Part shown: in pieces, positions 16,092 through 25,664 of the stretch
Numbering within the stretch: the first letter of the stretch is position 1
Layout: each line of letters begins with the position of its first letter
NCBI RefSeq assembly: GCF_000716535.1
Contig: NZ_JNWV01000033.1
Location: 68,162 to 132,161, forward strand
Direction: 5' to 3'
DNA: 64,000 nt
From: Streptomyces flaveolus
GTDB taxonomy: Bacteria > Actinomycetota > Actinomycetes > Streptomycetales > Streptomycetaceae
Notes under the pieces: model-generated
Told to the model about the DNA's origin: nothing
Database searches by the model: none
What the model saw: only the letters and a program-made list of their open reading frames with translations
Position numbers and translations under genes: made by a program

Positions 16092-17762
16092 TCAGGCGGT
16101 GACCCGCGGCTTCCCGGCCGCGGTCTCCGCCTCGCGCGGCGAAGGCAGCGCGGGCTCGCCGGCCGCGGGTTCGCCGCCCGCCGACTCCCCGCCCGCCAGA
16201 GCCTCGTCCGTCGGAGCCTCGCCGCACTGCATGAGCCACGGCAGCCGCAGCGCCATCACCGCGCCCAGCAGCAACAGACCCGCGCTCACCAGCAGCGTGA
16301 CATGCAGCCCGTGCACGAAGGAGTCCCGCGCCGCGCGGCGCAGCGCCGCCCCGGCCGTGCCGCCGAGCCGTCCGGCGACCTCGTAGGCCTCGCCGAGCGA
16401 GTGGCCCGCCGCATCCGAGGCGGGCCGTGGCACGCCCGGCACCGACCGCAGCCCCGGCGTGTAGGCCGCGTTCATCACGCTGCCCAGCAGCGCGATGCCG
16501 ATACCGGCCCCGAGCTGGTACGACGTCTCGCCGATCGCCGCCGCGCCGCCGGCCTGATCGGGCGGGGCCTCGCTGAGCATCGACTCGTAGGCCCCGAAGA
16601 GCGTGGTCTCCAGACCGAAGCCCAGCAGCACGAAGCCGGCCAGGAGCAGCGTCGGGTCGTCGGTGCCGCCCATGCCCGTCAGCGTCAGCACCGCCGCGGC
16701 CGTCAGGCAGAAGCCGAAGCACACCATGCGGCGCGGACCGAAGCGGCGCAGCATGCGCGCCCCGGCGAGGCCGGCCGCCATCGCGGCGAGGGTGAGGGGC
16801 AGCAGTCTCAGGCCGGTCTGCAGCGGGGACAGGCCGAGCACCAGTTGCAGGTACTGGGCGGCGATCAGCTCCAGGCCGACCAGCGCGAGCATGGCCAGCA
16901 CGATGCAGCCCACCGAGGTGCTGAACGCGGGCCGGCGGAACATGCACAGGTCCACCAGCGGATGCGGGAGCCGCTGCTGGCGCCGTACGAAGAAGAAGAG
17001 GAGGGCGGCGCCGATCAGCAGGGGCAGCACGGTCAAGGGGCTCGCGACCGCCTCCCCGCCGCCGAGCCGCTTCACGCCGAAGACCACGCCGAACAGCCCG
17101 GCCGCCGCCATCAGTGCGCCGGTCACGTCCCAGGGGCCCGCGCCGTCGCCCCGGGACTCGGGCAGCAGCACCCGGCCGACCGGGAGGCTCACCAGCATCA
17201 GCGGGATGTTGACCAGGAAGACGGCGCCCCACCAGAAGTGCTCCAGCAGGAAGCCGCCGAGCAGCGGTCCGACCGCCGCGCCGACCGCCGCGACCGCGCT
17301 CCAGACGCCGATGGCGAGGGCGCGCTCGCGCCGGTCGGGGAAGACCTGGCGCAGGATCGACAGGGTGGCCGGCATGATCATGGCGCCGCCGACGCCGAGC
17401 AGCGCGCGGGCGACGATGAGCATCTCGGCGGTCGGCGCGAACGCGGCCACGGCGGAGGCGACCCCGAAGAGGGCGTAGCCGAGCAGCAGGACGCGTCTGC
17501 GGCCGACCCGGTCGCCGAGGGTGCCGAAGAGGATCAGCAGCGAGGCGCAGACCAGCGGATAGACGTCGACGATCCAGAGCAGTTCGATGGCGCCGGGCTT
17601 GAGGTCCTCGGTGACGGCGGGGACCGCCACGTGCAGCACGGTCGCGTCGAGCGCGACGAGCAGCAGGCTGACGCAGAGCACGACGAGGACGACCCAGCGG
17701 TTGGCACCTGCCCCGGGCGCCCGACGGCGCGGCCGTACGGCAGCCGTGGTCGTCCCGGACAT
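16092..17762 (-). CDS. MFS exporter of the DHA2 (14-helix) drug-efflux family
   Basis: A 556-residue membrane protein. It starts with a basic cytoplasmic tail, then helix 1 VVLVVLCVSLLLVALDATVLHVAVPAV containing the DHA2 motif LDATVL. Motif A is GTLGDRVGRRRVL, and motif C lies in the helix AVGAAVGPLLGGFL. About fourteen helices can be counted, ending near residue 515, then a 40-residue acidic/Gly tail (ESAGGEPAAGEPALP). It exports drugs or metabolites using the proton gradient; the substrate cannot be told. It is divergent from the GT-C gene, with palindromes between that may bind a regulator. Confidence 0.9.
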   Translation of the reverse strand: MSGTTTAAVRPRRRAPGAGANRWVVLVVLCVSLLLVALDATVLHVAVPAVTEDLKPGAIELLWIVDVYPLVCASLLILFGTLGDRVGRRRVLLLGYALFGVASAVAAFAPTAEMLIVARALLGVGGAMIMPATLSILRQVFPDRRERALAIGVWSAVAAVGAAVGPLLGGFLLEHFWWGAVFLVNIPLMLVSLPVGRVLLPESRGDGAGPWDVTGALMAAAGLFGVVFGVKRLGGGEAVASPLTVLPLLIGAALLFFFVRRQQRLPHPLVDLCMFRRPAFSTSVGCIVLAMLALVGLELIAAQYLQLVLGLSPLQTGLRLLPLTLAAMAAGLAGARMLRRFGPRRMVCFGFCLTAAAVLTLTGMGGTDDPTLLLAGFVLLGFGLETTLFGAYESMLSEAPPDQAGGAAAIGETSYQLGAGIGIALLGSVMNAAYTPGLRSVPGVPRPASDAAGHSLGEAYEVAGRLGGTAGAALRRAARDSFVHGLHVTLLVSAGLLLLGAVMALRLPWLMQCGEAPTDEALAGGESAGGEPAAGEPALPSPREAETAAGKPRVTA

Positions 17763-17944
17763 GTACGTACCTCCCAGATGATCCCTCGTGTGGGGCGGAC
17801 CGACGGGGGTGGGGACTCCCTGTCGTACGGCCGGAGAGGAGCGGTGTCTCCGGCCCGCGCGAACCCACGCGGGTGACTCGTCAGCGTACGCGAGTCCGCC
17901 CCGCGGTCACGTGGCGGACCTCTCACCCACCGGAGGGAACCCGT

Positions 17945-17958
17945 GTGGCGTACGCCAC
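17945..17958. promoter_or_regulatory. 14-bp perfect palindrome in the MFS / glycosyltransferase divergent region
   Basis: GTGGCGTACGCCAC reads identically on both strands. It sits between the exporter start (17762) and the GTG of the GT-C gene (18024). An imperfect palindrome with ACTCG/CGAGT arms lies about 50 bp away (17876-17895). Likely regulator binding sites; the regulator is unknown. Confidence 0.45.
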
Positions 17959-18023
17959 GTCGGCCCCTCTTGACCGTGAACCGGCGACCGGTCCGGTGGG
18001 GCACGCGGTCGATAATCGAGCCC

Positions 18024-19247
18024 GTGACCGATCTTGCGACGCGCGTGGCCCCGCCCCACGCCACACTTCCGCGCCGGGCGGCCCCGGCCCTCCTGGGCTA
18101 TGCGGCGGTCCGCGCCCTGGGGCTGGTGGTGCTCGCGGTGTGGAGCGCCGCGCGCGGCAAGAACGCGTTCACCTTGCTGACCGCGCGCTGGGACTCGCTG
18201 TGGTACGCGCGGGTCGCCGAACTGGGGTACGGCTACGAGGTACGGCTGCCGAACGGGGACGTCCACTCCAACCTCGCGTTCTTCCCGTTGCTGCCGTGGC
18301 TGGAGCGGCTGCTGCACGCGGTCACCCCGCTGTCGTACGCGGGCGCCGGGTTCGTGGTGAGCCTGGTGGCCTCGCTCGCCGCCGCGGCCGGGATCTTCGC
18401 GGTCGCGGACCGGGTGTACGGCCCCCGGGTCGGGATGTGCGCGGTGTTGCTGTGGGCGGTGCTGCCGGTCGGGATCGTGCAGTCGATGGCGTACAGCGAG
18501 TCGCTGTTCACGGCCCTGGCAGCCTGGTCGCTGTACGCCGTGCTGACCGGGCGGTGGGTGGGCGCGGGCACGCTGGCGGCCCTGGCCGGGCTGACCCGGC
18601 CGGTGGGGGCGGCGGTGGTCGCGGCGGTGTGGGTCGCGGGCGCGGTCTCGTTCGGGCGAGAGCGCGGCACGAAGCACGCGCCGGGCGCGCACCACGACGA
18701 ACACGCTCCCGCGCCCGGCCCCGGCGCGTCCGCCACTCCGTACGCCCCCGCTTGGCGGCGCGCGCTCGGCATGCTGCTCGCTCCGCTCGGGGCCGCGGGC
18801 TACGTCCTCTGGGTCGGCCATCGCACCGGCGGGGGCCCGCTCGGCTATCTGGACGTGCAAGCCGGATGGCGCAACGGCTTCGACGGCGGCTACGCCTTCG
18901 CCCGCTTCGTGGCCGACAAGTTCACGTCATTCCCGTCCGCCCTCGCCGGTCTCGGCCTGATCGCCGGGGTGGCCCTGCTGATCTGGCTGTACGTCACCGG
19001 CGTCCGCGCGCGCCAGCCGGTCGAACTGCTGGTCTACACGGGCGTCGTGCTCGCCCTCGCCCTGTGCGCGTCGAGCTACTTCGGCTCCAAGCCACGGCTG
19101 CTGATGCCCGCCTTCCCGCTGCTGCTGCCGCTCGCCCGTGCCCTGGCCCGGCCACGCACGCCCCGATCGGCCCTGCTCACGGCGGGGTTGGCGGTCGCGG
19201 CGGCGGTCTACGGGGCGTTCTGGCTGAACGGTTCCGGCCCCCCATGA
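18024..19247 (+). CDS. GT-C fold membrane glycosyltransferase, PIG-V-like mannosyltransferase family
   Basis: A 407-residue polytopic membrane protein. The first helix (LLGYAAVRALGLVVLAVWSA) is followed by the acidic loop RWDSLWYARVAELGY, the D-containing motif of PIG-V and related lipid-linked sugar transferases. A loop of about 30 hydrophilic residues (FGRERGTKHAPGAHHDEHAP) precedes the C-terminal helices. Such enzymes transfer mannose from polyprenyl-phosphate-mannose outside the membrane. I chose GTG at 18024 rather than the ATG at 17943, because the latter would place the palindrome inside the coding region and give an unusual Arg-rich N-terminus; the ribosome site is weak for either. 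The acceptor is unknown. Confidence 0.8.
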   Translation: MTDLATRVAPPHATLPRRAAPALLGYAAVRALGLVVLAVWSAARGKNAFTLLTARWDSLWYARVAELGYGYEVRLPNGDVHSNLAFFPLLPWLERLLHAVTPLSYAGAGFVVSLVASLAAAAGIFAVADRVYGPRVGMCAVLLWAVLPVGIVQSMAYSESLFTALAAWSLYAVLTGRWVGAGTLAALAGLTRPVGAAVVAAVWVAGAVSFGRERGTKHAPGAHHDEHAPAPGPGASATPYAPAWRRALGMLLAPLGAAGYVLWVGHRTGGGPLGYLDVQAGWRNGFDGGYAFARFVADKFTSFPSALAGLGLIAGVALLIWLYVTGVRARQPVELLVYTGVVLALALCASSYFGSKPRLLMPAFPLLLPLARALARPRTPRSALLTAGLAVAAAVYGAFWLNGSGPP

Positions 19248-19484
19248 TCGACCGGGCCGTCCGATGACGCCCCGGAGAATTCCGCGCCATGACCGGGTTA
19301 ACACATTCATAAGCGCCATATAAACAACACCCGGCATGATCAAAGGAATTGGCCCGATCGGACTCACCGGATTGCGGAATCCCGGGAATTCAGGCCCCCC
19401 TTGAGAGGTTTCCCACATCACATCGTCATCACAAAGACGCTGTTTCGACCGGGAACACCGCTCACTCGCTGTAACGTCGATTGG

Positions 19485-20510
19485 GTGCGTACCGAACGAA
19501 ACCTCACCCGGCGTCTGGACCGGGTGTTCGCCAGGCTGGACCGTGAGCCGGAACGACCGGCCCACATCGATGTGCCGAGGATGAGCCGGCACCGGGTCGT
19601 TCTGTTCTCCGCGACCCTGGCTTTCTACCTGGCGATCGTGTGGGCCGTGGTGACGACCTCCTGGCTGGTCCGGCTGGACTGGCAGGTCATGTTCTTCCGG
19701 CCGTACCAGCAGTGGCCCGAGATCCACGCGTTCCTCGACTACTACGTGGTGCTGGGCCAGCGCGGCCCCACCGCCGTGATGGTCGCGGCCTGGCTCGGCT
19801 GGCGCTCCTGGCGGCAGCACACCCTGCGCCCGCTGCTCACCCTGGCCACCTCGCTGCTCCTGCTGAACATCACGGTCGGCGCCGCCAAGCTCGGGATGGG
19901 GCGGCTCGGTCCGCACTACGCGACCGTGATCGGCTCGAACGAGATGGGTCTGGGCGGCGATATATTCCCCAGCGGCCACACCGCCAACGCGGTGGTGACC
20001 TGGGGAATCCTGGCGTATCTGGCCTCCACCCCGACAGCGCGCCGCTGGCTGTCGGCCCTCTCCGCGGTCACCTCTCTCGGCGTCGGCCTCACCACCGTCT
20101 ACCTCGGTACGCACTGGCTGAGCGACGTGCTGCTGGGCTGGGCCGCCGGTCTGCTGATCCTGCTCGCCCTGCCCTGGTTCGAGCCGCTGATCGCCAGGGC
20201 GGAGCTGTGGCTCTTCGACCTGCGCGACCGCTGGCGCGCCCGCCGTGGCCTGCCCGCGCCCGAACCGGTCGCGCCGGTCGCGCCGGTGCTGCTCAAGCCC
20301 CGCAACCTGCCCGCCGAGCAGCCGACGCCGGCCCGCGAGCCGGTGGCCTCCACCCGGACCTCCCGGGGCCTGGCGCACCTCGCGCCCGGACCGCACACGG
20401 CCCGTTCGGAACGCACCCCGGTCACCCCGGCGGGCAGCCGCCGCCCGCCGCACGCCGACCGCCTCCCGCGCGGCACGTCCCAGCCGGCCCGGCCCCTGAC
20501 CGGCGGCTGA
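19485..20510 (+). CDS. PAP2-family membrane phosphatase
   Basis: A 341-residue protein. An N-terminal soluble part (about 1-40) is followed by five or six helices (first VVLFSATLAFYLAIVWAVV) and a Pro-rich 100-residue tail after LPWFEPLIARAELW. The phosphatase motifs are present: KLGMGRLGP (K-x6-R-P type, imperfect at the final position), PSGHTANAV and TTVYLGTHWLSDV with the catalytic His and Asp. Family members dephosphorylate undecaprenyl-PP or phosphatidic acid on the outer face. GTG at 19485 (VRTERNLTRRLDRV) was chosen by resemblance to homologues; no ribosome site precedes it, so it may be leaderless. An ATG-type start at 19401 is possible but gives an atypical tail. Confidence 0.82.
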   Translation: MRTERNLTRRLDRVFARLDREPERPAHIDVPRMSRHRVVLFSATLAFYLAIVWAVVTTSWLVRLDWQVMFFRPYQQWPEIHAFLDYYVVLGQRGPTAVMVAAWLGWRSWRQHTLRPLLTLATSLLLLNITVGAAKLGMGRLGPHYATVIGSNEMGLGGDIFPSGHTANAVVTWGILAYLASTPTARRWLSALSAVTSLGVGLTTVYLGTHWLSDVLLGWAAGLLILLALPWFEPLIARAELWLFDLRDRWRARRGLPAPEPVAPVAPVLLKPRNLPAEQPTPAREPVASTRTSRGLAHLAPGPHTARSERTPVTPAGSRRPPHADRLPRGTSQPARPLTGG

Positions 20511-20561
20511 CGGCCCACCCGGCACGGGGTTCGGTACGCACCACCACCCCGCACCACGACG

Positions 20562-20593
20562 AAGGCCCCGCTCCCGGACAGGAGCGGGGCCTT
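20562..20593. terminator. bidirectional terminator between PAP2 and I78 inhibitor genes
   Basis: A 13-bp perfect stem (AAGGCCCCGCTCC and complement) with a 6-base CGGACA loop lies between convergent genes. The A/T ends flank the stem on both sides. Confidence 0.8.
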
Positions 20594-20619
20594 GCGCGTA
20601 TCCACCCGGGGACCGGCGG

Positions 20620-20835
20620 TCAGCCCTTCCAAGCGCGGGCCACCCGGCCGTCCCGTACCTCGAAGTTCAGCCGTCCGGCCCGGTACTCCATGGTGATGAT
20701 CGCGCCCGGCGGCAACGACCGCACCGTCGACCAGCCGCGCTGCCGCGCGAGCCGTTCGGCGTGCGCCGCGTCGAGGCCGACGTACCCGTCCGGGCTGTCC
20801 TGGGGCTCCGCTGACGGAGCGGGAATCGGTGCCAT
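20620..20835 (-). CDS. I78-family (potato inhibitor I type) peptidase inhibitor
   Basis: A 71-residue cytoplasmic-looking protein with no signal peptide. After an Ala/Pro tail it shows YVGLDAAHAERLARQRGW, then STVRSLPPGAIITMEYRAGRLNFEV, which is the I78 inhibitor pattern with the reactive loop near PPGAIITMEYR. These small proteins block serine proteases. A secreted streptogrisin lies 15 kb away but no link is shown. Starts ATG 20835; the gene stands alone. Confidence 0.8.
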   Translation of the reverse strand: MAPIPAPSAEPQDSPDGYVGLDAAHAERLARQRGWSTVRSLPPGAIITMEYRAGRLNFEVRDGRVARAWKG

Positions 20836-21297
20836 GCGGCCACGCTAGGCCGCAACCGGCGGTGACGGAAGCCGGGCACGGACGGGTAAGAGCCGTATCC
20901 GGCTCCCGTCACACTTCTGTCACAGCCACTCCGATCCCGTTTCGACCTCGGTCACATCATCCGCTGCCACGGCGCGTGTCACACGAACGGGGGTTTCCGT
21001 TCGGCTTACCGGGGTAATCGAACAGAATTCACGCGTGTCGGAGGGCCGCTCCGAATTACCCGGCGGAAAGTGCCGCAGTGGGGATCGGGGCGGGCCCGGG
21101 GCGCGATTCCCCGCGCAATCCGCGGTGGCGCCACGGCAGCTGACGCCACATAGGAAATTCACGGATTCAGCACATACCCGCCGGACGCCCCCTGACGGAG
21201 CGCACGCCCGGCGAGCATCAGGACGGACGGCTCGCGGGTGCGCGAGCCGCGGGCTGCCGCGGGCCCGGGCCCGACGATGCGAAGGGGCGAGCGAGCG
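20836..21297. other. 462-bp intergenic region between I78 and ctaD
   Basis: No gene. Four copies of GTCACA in the same orientation occur at 20908, 20919, 20951 and 20978, with spacings of 11, 32 and 27 bp, which may be regulator half-sites. CGGAGGGCCGCTCCG is an inverted repeat further downstream. No clear -35/-10 pair or Rex-type palindrome is visible. Confidence 0.4.
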
Positions 21298-22989
21298 ATG
21301 GGGACCGAGACCGCAGGGGCGCCGGCGCGACCGGTGCGGCGGGCCAGGGCCGGCCGGCTGGTGGTGGACTGGCTCACCACCACCGACCACAAGAAGATCG
21401 GCCACCTGTACCTGATCACGGGCTTCGGGTTCTTCCTCGTGGGCGGGGTCATGGCGCTGCTGATGCGCGCGGAACTGGCCCGGCCGGGGCTCCAGCTCAT
21501 GGGCAACAACCAGTACAACCAGCTGTTCACGCTGCACGGCACGATCATGCTGCTGCTGTTCGCGACCCCGAGCTTCGCGGGCTTCGCCAACGAGCTGATG
21601 CCGTTGCAGATCGGCTCCCCGGACGTGGCCTTCCCCCGGCTGAACATGCTGTCGTACTGGCTCTTCGCGTTCGGCGGGCTGATCGTGCTGAGCTCGCTGC
21701 TGGTGCCCACCGGGCCGGCCGCCTTCGGCTGGTTCGCCTACGCGCCGCTCAACGACGCCCGGCACTCCCCCGGCGTGGGCCCGGACCTGTGGATCATGGG
21801 CCTGGCGCTGGCCGGCTTCGGGACGATCCTCGGCGCGGTCAACTTCCTCGCCACCATCGTCGGGATGCGCGCGCCGGGCATGACGATGTTCCGGCTGCCG
21901 ATCTTCACCTGGAACACCCTCTTCACGTCGATCATGATCCTGATGGCGTTCCCGGTGCTGGCGGCGGCGCTGCTGGCGCTGGAGTCGGACCGGCGCTTCG
22001 GCTCGCAGGTGTTCCAGGCGCCGAACGGCGGGGCGCTGCTGTGGCAGCACCTGTTCTGGTTCTTCGGGCACCCCGAGGTGTACATCATCGCGCTGCCGTT
22101 CTTCGGGATCATCACGGAGATCATCCCGGTGTTCAGCCGCAAGCCGATCTTCGGCTATCTGACGCTGGTCGGCGCGACGATGGCGATCACCGGCCTGTCC
22201 ATGGTGGTGTGGGCGCACCACATGTTCGCCACGGGCGCGGTGCTGCTGCCGTTCTTCTCCTTCATGTCGTTCCTGATCGCGGTGCCGACGGGGGTGAAGT
22301 TCTTCAACTGGACCGGCACGATGATCAAGGGCTCGCTGTCCTTCGAGACGCCGATGCTGTGGGCGATGGGCTTCCTGGCGACGTTCCTGCTCGGCGGGCT
22401 GACCGGGGTGATCCTGGCGTCCCCGCCGATGGACTTCCACGTCACGGACTCGTACTTCGTCGTCGCCCACTTCCACTACGTGGTCTTCGGCACGGTCGTC
22501 TTCGCCGTCTTCGGCGGCTTCTACTTCTGGTGGCCGAAGTTCACGGGCAAGATGCTGGACGAGCGACTCGGGAAGATCCAGTTCTGGACCCTGTTCGTGG
22601 GCTTCCACGCCACGTTCCTGGTGCAGCACTGGCTGGGCGCCGAGGGGATGCCCCGCCGGTACGCCGACTATCTGGCCGCCGACGGCTTCACCACGCTCAA
22701 CACGGTCTCGACCATCGGCTCGTTCCTGCTGGGCCTGTCGACGCTGCCGTTCCTCTACAACGTCTGGAAGACGGCCATGTACGGGGAGAAGGTGGAGACC
22801 GACGACCCCTGGGGCTACGGCCGTTCCCTGGAGTGGGCCACGTCCTGCCCGCCGCCCCGGCACAACTTCCTCACCCTGCCCCGGGTCCGCTCGGAGTCCC
22901 CCGCGTTCGACCTGCACCACCCGGAGTACGCGGCCCAGGCTCCGCAGCCCGAGCCGAAGCGCCATCAAGCCGGTCCCGAAGCCTCCTGA
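21298..22989 (+). CDS. ctaD: cytochrome c oxidase subunit I, orphan copy
   Basis: A 563-residue heme-copper oxidase subunit with about twelve helices. All redox ligands are present: His in LHGTIM (low-spin heme), GHPEVY (CuB His and cross-linked Tyr, about residue 258-263), WAHHMF (two CuB His) and VVAHFHYV (heme His pair, near 391). It should therefore be able to form an active centre. No subunit II, III or IV, and no qcr genes, lie nearby, so it is a second copy that must borrow partners from the main cta cluster. The hydrophilic C-terminus is short ([15 protein letters not shown]). I chose ATG at 21298 with AAGGGG upstream; MRRGERAM at 21277 is possible. Confidence 0.93.
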   Translation: MGTETAGAPARPVRRARAGRLVVDWLTTTDHKKIGHLYLITGFGFFLVGGVMALLMRAELARPGLQLMGNNQYNQLFTLHGTIMLLLFATPSFAGFANELMPLQIGSPDVAFPRLNMLSYWLFAFGGLIVLSSLLVPTGPAAFGWFAYAPLNDARHSPGVGPDLWIMGLALAGFGTILGAVNFLATIVGMRAPGMTMFRLPIFTWNTLFTSIMILMAFPVLAAALLALESDRRFGSQVFQAPNGGALLWQHLFWFFGHPEVYIIALPFFGIITEIIPVFSRKPIFGYLTLVGATMAITGLSMVVWAHHMFATGAVLLPFFSFMSFLIAVPTGVKFFNWTGTMIKGSLSFETPMLWAMGFLATFLLGGLTGVILASPPMDFHVTDSYFVVAHFHYVVFGTVVFAVFGGFYFWWPKFTGKMLDERLGKIQFWTLFVGFHATFLVQHWLGAEGMPRRYADYLAADGFTTLNTVSTIGSFLLGLSTLPFLYNVWKTAMYGEKVETDDPWGYGRSLEWATSCPPPRHNFLTLPRVRSESPAFDLHHPEYAAQAPQPEPKRHQAGPEAS

Positions 22990-23067
22990 CGGCGCCGGCC
23001 GGTCCGGCGGACCCGGCCGCCTCGTACGGCGGGCCCGGCACCAGGCGGTGAAGGGCCGGCACGCGGA

Positions 23068-23097
23068 CAGCCGCCGTCCTCACCGGGACGGCGGCTG
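23068..23097. terminator. bidirectional terminator between ctaD and rpf-like genes
   Basis: CAGCCGCCGTCC and its complement form a 12-bp stem with a 6-base loop (TCACCG), 20 bp from the rpf-like stop. Confidence 0.75.
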
Positions 23098-23116
23098 CCT
23101 GCCGGGTGTGCCGGGC

Positions 23117-23937
<821 letters not shown>

Positions 23938-24355
23938 CGGCCGGCGGACGTACCCGAGCGGTGCTCGTTGCACACGGCGGAGGAATGTAAGGAGGGTGAG
24001 CGGCGGGAATCAACCAACTCACCGTCCGTCCAGGCCAGTTACGTGTTACTGCGGGTATCGGCGATTTTCGGCCACCCACTACATGCGCTGATTTCCTGAT
24101 TTGTCGACCACCGGCCGACGCGATCTGTGACCCACTTCACCTGCCCAAGTTCCTTGACGGCGAGCGGAGTTGACAGTGAGTGTTCGATTCCGCACCGGAG
24201 GTGACCGTGCGCGGTGGAAGGTGCGAACCGGTCGCCCCCGGGGCGTGACCACCACCACAGGACGCCCGTTGAGTTCTTCATGAGCCCGGAACCCCGGGGC
24301 TCATCGGCCGGGAGCCACCCGGCCGACCCAGCACCGCATCCCGAGGGAGCCACCC
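23938..24355. other. intergenic region upstream of the riboswitch and of the 24356 gene
   Basis: No gene is visible. Two TTGAC(A/G) hexamers, in CCTTGACGG and GTTGACAGT near 24150-24180, could be plus-strand -35 elements, without clear -10 partners. An ATGAGCCC/GGGCTCAT stem lies at about 24279-24303. Confidence 0.3.
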
Positions 24356-25147
24356 GTGCCGCGCATGCTCGACGTCAGCGACGCCGTACGCGCCGAGATC
24401 GGCGACGAAGAAGCCGACCGGCTGCTCGCCGGAGAGAACGCCCCGGGCAGTTACGACTGCACGTCCTGTCGCACCCCGGGCGACTCCGAGCAGGAGCGCA
24501 CCAGCACCGTTCTGTTCGTCGGCGACGAGACCGCCGTCCTCGCCTTCGCCCACGCAAGCTGCCTGCCCTCGCAGGTCGTCCAGGTGACGGAGGAGCAGCT
24601 CCAGGGCGCCGTCCGCTCCATCGGCCCCGTCGGCGGCGACCCGGCCGGCGGTGAGCCGCGCACGTCCGTGCCCGAGCAGGCGGTGCTCGGCGTGACCAGC
24701 GGACTCGTCCTGGTCGACGGGGAACTGCACCCCGCGCTCGTCGTCGAGCCGACCTCACCGATCGTCCGTCCGGGCACCACCGGCACGGGTGACGACTTCC
24801 TGCCGCTGCTCATCGAGCAGGGCTTCATGCCGGTGTCCGAGCTGGCGTCCGTCCCTCCGGTGCTGCACGGCTGGTCCGTCCTGCTGGCCGTGGGCCAGCT
24901 GCACGCGGTGCTGCAGCCGTCGGCGGCCGGCGGGCAGCCGGTGGCCTGGTGGCAGGCGCACCAGCCGCTCCAGGTGACCGACAGCTGGCGGGCCGCGGCG
25001 AACAAGCACCAGCAGGTACTGATGTTCGCCGCGCCGGTCGGGTCCATCGGCCGCCAGCCCCGGGAGGACCTGCTGCGGGACGCGCTGGACAAGGCCGCCG
25101 CGGGCGGTCGGCTGGTCGCCGCCGCGCTTCCCCTCGCGGGCACCTGA
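24356..25147 (+). CDS. conserved actinobacterial protein of unknown function
   Basis: A 263-residue soluble protein I do not recognise. The N-terminal part contains SYDCTSCRTPGDSE, a C-x2-C pair, and FAHASC, which together could bind zinc or form a disulfide. The middle includes a repeated VLVDGELHPALVVEP pattern and the C-terminal half is a mixed alpha/beta domain (GFMPVSELASVPPVLHGWSVLLAVGQLHAVL). No signal or helix. GTG at 24356 is preceded by GAGGGAG, six bases away. The next gene follows after 55 bp in the same direction, so they may share a transcript. Confidence 0.6.
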   Translation: MPRMLDVSDAVRAEIGDEEADRLLAGENAPGSYDCTSCRTPGDSEQERTSTVLFVGDETAVLAFAHASCLPSQVVQVTEEQLQGAVRSIGPVGGDPAGGEPRTSVPEQAVLGVTSGLVLVDGELHPALVVEPTSPIVRPGTTGTGDDFLPLLIEQGFMPVSELASVPPVLHGWSVLLAVGQLHAVLQPSAAGGQPVAWWQAHQPLQVTDSWRAAANKHQQVLMFAAPVGSIGRQPREDLLRDALDKAAAGGRLVAAALPLAGT

Positions 25148-25202
25148 GCCCCGGTGAGCCGTCCGGCCGCATCTCTTTCCGGTTACGGTCGTTTGGACAT
25201 AC

Positions 25203-25601
25203 GTGCACGCATACGACACTCCTCCCCGCCGGTCCTTCTCCTCCGTGCCGTCCGCCCGGACGGCGCACGAGCCGTCCGGCGGGTCCTCGGCCACGCCGAT
25301 CTACGACTCGCTCTACGCGGAGTGGGTCAGGACCTTCCGCACACTGCCGGGGGACCGCAGCGGTGAGGAGGGGCTGCGGTTCAGCGCCTTCGGGGACTTC
25401 CCGGACGGCACGGGCGCGTACGGCGGGCACCGGGCGGGGACGTTCAGCAGCTCCTACAGCGCCTACAGCGCGGGGGCCTACAGCGCCCGGCAACAGTCGC
25501 AGTGGCAGCGGGTCGGCACGCTGGGCCGGCATCAGGAGACGGGCATGCACCACGTGCCGGCCGCGGCCGCCCTGCCGCCGGGGCCGCGCCGGAGCGCGTG
25601 A
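25203..25601 (+). CDS. short streptomycete protein of unknown function
   Basis: A 132-residue protein with a Ser/Pro-rich N-terminus, a conserved-looking core (IYDSLYAEWVRTFRTLPGDRSGEEGLRF..FGDFPDGTGAY) and a Tyr/Ser/Ala low-complexity stretch (SSSYSAYSAGAYSARQQSQW). No motif, signal peptide or membrane segment. Probably an adaptor or disordered protein. GTG 25203 is assumed; a ribosome site is not evident. Codon use (GC-rich third positions) supports it being real. Confidence 0.55.
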   Translation: MHAYDTPPRRSFSSVPSARTAHEPSGGSSATPIYDSLYAEWVRTFRTLPGDRSGEEGLRFSAFGDFPDGTGAYGGHRAGTFSSSYSAYSAGAYSARQQSQWQRVGTLGRHQETGMHHVPAAAALPPGPRRSA

Positions 25602-25612
25602 CGGGCACACGG

Positions 25613-25654
25613 ACGAGGAGGGCGGCCCTGGGATCCCAGGGCCGCCCTCCTCGT
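25613..25654. terminator. 42-bp perfect palindromic bidirectional terminator
   Basis: The sequence from ACGAGGAGGGCGGCCCTGGGA to its exact complement is a perfect 42-base palindrome without a loop, between the convergent 25203 gene and der. It would form a 19-bp stem with a small loop on either strand. Confidence 0.85.
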
Positions 25655-25664
25655 CGTACCGACG

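Noticed and set aside
20908..20983. Rex (NADH-sensing) sites upstream of ctaD
   Set aside because: The GTCACA elements are direct repeats, not the TTGTGAA-N4-TTCACAA palindrome of Rex.
24215..24240. tRNA-like T-arm string GTGCGAACC
   Set aside because: No matching acceptor, anticodon or D arms around it; no tRNA found in the window.
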